Positions 20,982 to 22,602 of a DNA stretch of 22,602 nt are shown here, in pieces; positions within the stretch are counted from its first letter, which is position 1; the number at the start of each line of letters is the position of its first letter. The notes below the pieces were generated by a model. That model was given only the letters and a program-made list of their open reading frames with translations. It did not search any database and was not told where the DNA came from. The stretch comes from a virus: positions 1 to 22,602 of the IMG/VR virus record IMGVR_UViG_3300046471_000056; one strand, 5' to 3'. Position numbers and translations under genes: made by a program.

Positions 20982-21481
20982 GCCCTAACCGCAAACAAAC
21001 CGCGCTTGAGCAGATAGTCGGCGAACTGGGTTGCACTTGGCCGATCCGGCGCCGCTGGCAGCAGTCGTGAACTATTGATGGGGATCACGGCGTACTCCCG
21101 GGTTACCGCGCCTTCGACACGATCCACCGTGATTGCGCCTTTGCGCTTCTCCGGTGGGTCAATGTCATCTGCGTGGATCTCAGCAGCCAACGCCATCTGC
21201 CCGTACTCGATCCGCGCTGGCAGGTAGTTGTCCGGTTTCAGTTCATAGTCCAGCTCAACGCCACGCCGAGGCCAGGCCAAAGCCTGATCACTCGACATCT
21301 TGCGCCCTTTCCACGTCATGCCATCCATCGCCAGGGCGGCCCGGCGCAGCAATGCTTCCTGAGCCGGCTCGTCTGCCGGGATCGTCACGCCGAACTTTCC
21401 GGCGTAGATGACCAGATCGGCAGCGCTCGCGTAGCTTTCGGCATCAGGCTTGCCGGTACCGTCCTCGGTGATGAGTGCCAT
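20978..21481 (-). CDS. Head-tail connector (family often labelled DnaT-like ssDNA-binding)
   Basis: 167 residues from ATG 21481. The N-terminal MALITEDGTGKPDAESYAS is the clear signature of the phage family often annotated as putative DnaT-like ssDNA-binding protein, here better viewed as a head-tail adaptor from its place after the capsid gene. A central WKGRKMSSDQALAWPRRGV stretch is also typical. Helical and soluble. The stop overlaps that of the facing plus-strand gene within the small palindrome GGGCCTTTAGGCCC. Confidence 0.85.
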   Translation of the reverse strand: MALITEDGTGKPDAESYASAADLVIYAGKFGVTIPADEPAQEALLRRAALAMDGMTWKGRKMSSDQALAWPRRGVELDYELKPDNYLPARIEYGQMALAAEIHADDIDPPEKRKGAITVDRVEGAVTREYAVIPINSSRLLPAAPDRPSATQFADYLLKRGLFAVRA

Positions 21482-21484
21482 GGG

Positions 21485-21799
21485 TTATTCCACTGGGATG
21501 AGGGCTTGAAGGTCCGGCTTCAGTGCATTGGCATCATACTCGATGCCCTTGGACGTCAGCCAAGCGCGCAGGTCTTCAACGTTCATTTTCTTCGGATCGG
21601 TTTCAGGCCCGGTCTTTTCAGACCTGGCTGACCATTCCGGCTTCAGCTTGGCAGCGGGCGTCTTTTCAGCAGCACCGTCACGGCTGTCCGTCACGTTAGC
21701 GTCGACGATGATCAAACCGGCCTTCTTGGCCTGGGCCTTCACGTCGCCTTCGTAGCGGTGAAAAGGGCCCGGCAAATACCAGACGTTGTTCTCGCTCAT
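21485..21799 (-). CDS. Small head-region protein with LEM/HeH-like C terminus
   Basis: 104 residues from ATG 21799 with GGAGATG upstream. A short N-terminal WYLPGPFHRYEGD stretch, a charged flexible middle, and a C-terminal helix-extension-helix pattern (MNVEDLRAWLTSKGIEYD, then ALKPDLQALI) of SAP/HeH/LEM type, common in small phage head or assembly proteins downstream of the capsid gene. Function unknown; nucleic-acid or capsid interaction is possible. Confidence 0.72.
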   Translation of the reverse strand: MSENNVWYLPGPFHRYEGDVKAQAKKAGLIIVDANVTDSRDGAAEKTPAAKLKPEWSARSEKTGPETDPKKMNVEDLRAWLTSKGIEYDANALKPDLQALIPVE

Positions 21800-21816
21800 G
21801 ATTGCATCTCCGCCAA

Positions 21817-21835
21817 GCCGGGCACACGTCCCGGC
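21817..21835 (-). other. GC-rich hairpin after the capsid gene
   Basis: A 6-bp stem GCCGGG/CCCGGC with a 7-base loop, 16 bases after the capsid stop, without a T tract. It may slow 3' decay of the capsid message or lower expression of the genes after it. Confidence 0.4.
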
Positions 21836-21850
21836 ATGGACATCAAAGGG

Positions 21851-22602
21851 TTACTTGGAAGCGTCACCGATCAGGGCAACACCAGCGGTGTCCTTGATGC
21901 TGGTGGCGGTTTTGTCCCAGTTAGTGCCGGTGGCCAGTGCCGCACTGGTCGGCGACTTGCCGCCGTTGGCGGTGTCCCAGGTGTAACCCTTCAGGCCGAG
22001 GCCGAAGGTGTAATCGACCTGAATCGTGGTCTCGATACGAGTCTGGCCGTTGCTGGTTTCGACGTTCGAGATGATGTCACGGCTGTCATGAACCAAAGCG
22101 GCGCCGGACGCCAAGCTGAGGATGATTTCCTTGTTCGGCGTGCCGGTCTGGGACAGCGCCGGAGCGTCGGTGACCACGGAGGTCTTTCCGAGGATATCGA
22201 CCACCCGAACGTTGCCTGCCAAGAATAGGTTGTTGACGTTCGCCAGGTTCTGGCCGACCAGCTTGTGCCACGAACTGCCGGTCATGACCTGGGCGACGAG
22301 GTTCTGACTGGCATCGCCGAACTTCGCGTGCGAGCTGTTCAGGCCTGCCTGCGAGATGCCAGCGGTGGCCGAAACGTCGTTGACGGCGGCAGCCTGAGCG
22401 GTGATTGCGGCCACCAGTGCGGCAATGGCGGTGTTCAGCTGATCCTTGAGCAGGATTTCAGCGAACGCGCGCGAGGCCACTTCGATGCCCTGAGCAGTCG
22501 GGCGTTGCAGCCAGGTCATCTGGGAAGGCTCATAGCGGACTGGGCCGAAACCACCAGCCACCTTCACGGTGGTGTTCTGCAGCTCGGTCAGATCGACCGG
22601 AG
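21851..22602 (-). CDS. Major capsid protein, C-terminal part (cut by window end)
   Basis: 250 residues are visible and the frame stays open to 22602, so the N terminus lies outside. The sequence has VRYEPSQMTWLQRPTAQGIE, a helical Ala-rich region (IAALVAAITAQAAAVNDV), then LVGQNLANVNNLFLAGNVRV and a beta-rich end with the YTFGLGLKGYTWDT stretch. Position, expected abundance features and this pattern fit a phage major capsid protein of a non-lambda-E type, as in many Pseudomonas siphophages. The apparent GTG start at 22567 is internal. A GC hairpin follows the stop. Confidence 0.8.
   Translation of the reverse strand, partial: PVDLTELQNTTVKVAGGFGPVRYEPSQMTWLQRPTAQGIEVASRAFAEILLKDQLNTAIAALVAAITAQAAAVNDVSATAGISQAGLNSSHAKFGDASQNLVAQVMTGSSWHKLVGQNLANVNNLFLAGNVRVVDILGKTSVVTDAPALSQTGTPNKEIILSLASGAALVHDSRDIISNVETSNGQTRIETTIQVDYTFGLGLKGYTWDTANGGKSPTSAALATGTNWDKTATSIKDTAGVALIGDASK

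Noticed and set aside
20973-20986. GGGCCTTTAGGCCC palindrome at facing stop codons as a bidirectional terminator
   Set aside because: Short 5-bp stem and no T tract on either side.

Overview
The window is the late-gene end of a lambda-type siphophage, most likely an integrated prophage in a Pseudomonas (inferred from moderate GC content, a CTGT-N8-ACAG LexA operator, DUF2514-type spanins and the general look of the proteins; no marker gene is present to prove the host). Nearly everything reads on the minus strand, so transcription runs from high to low coordinates.

Right to left along transcription: the C-terminal part of the major capsid protein (21851-22602, cut by the window edge), a small LEM/HeH-like protein, head-tail connectors, then a tail module in exact lambda order: Z/gp10-like (19646-20302), U-like terminator (19239-19649), major tail protein V (18505-19167), G and G-T chaperones joined by a -1 ribosomal frameshift (17804-18501), tape measure H (14626-17793), M, L, K, I and the 2002-residue central tail tip protein J (4757-10765). 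Two small tail-tip companion proteins and a 70-aa protein follow, then a lysis block: SleB-type endolysin, Rz-like i-spanin and a fully nested Rz1 o-spanin. No convincing holin is seen.

The left end (1-2000) is an accessory zone: a small membrane protein, two overlapping genes behind a perfect LexA box, a 28-codon membrane peptide, a Gly-rich zinc-ribbon-like protein, and at 81-128 the 3' part of a tRNA-Pro(GGG) gene with its terminator beyond it. This is best read as the attachment-site scar, with chromosome to the left of about position 80 and phage to the right.

Four cargo-like genes (morons) sit in the structural operon. Three run on the plus strand against the late genes: a YceK-like lipoprotein (3098-3418), a retropepsin-like aspartic protease with a DTGA active site (12063-12581) and an unknown 96-aa protein (20691-20981). 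A fourth, a lipoprotein (11483-11884), is divergent from the protease; the two form a small cassette between tail genes K and I with a terminator at each end. Several strong minus-strand terminators lie directly in front of late-gene ribosome binding sites, which suggests that the late operon depends on antitermination.

Most interesting items: the protease/lipoprotein cassette, the G/G-T frameshift signal with a downstream hairpin, the SOS-controlled operon beside the att site, and the mosaic J protein with three apparent beta-sandwich insertions.
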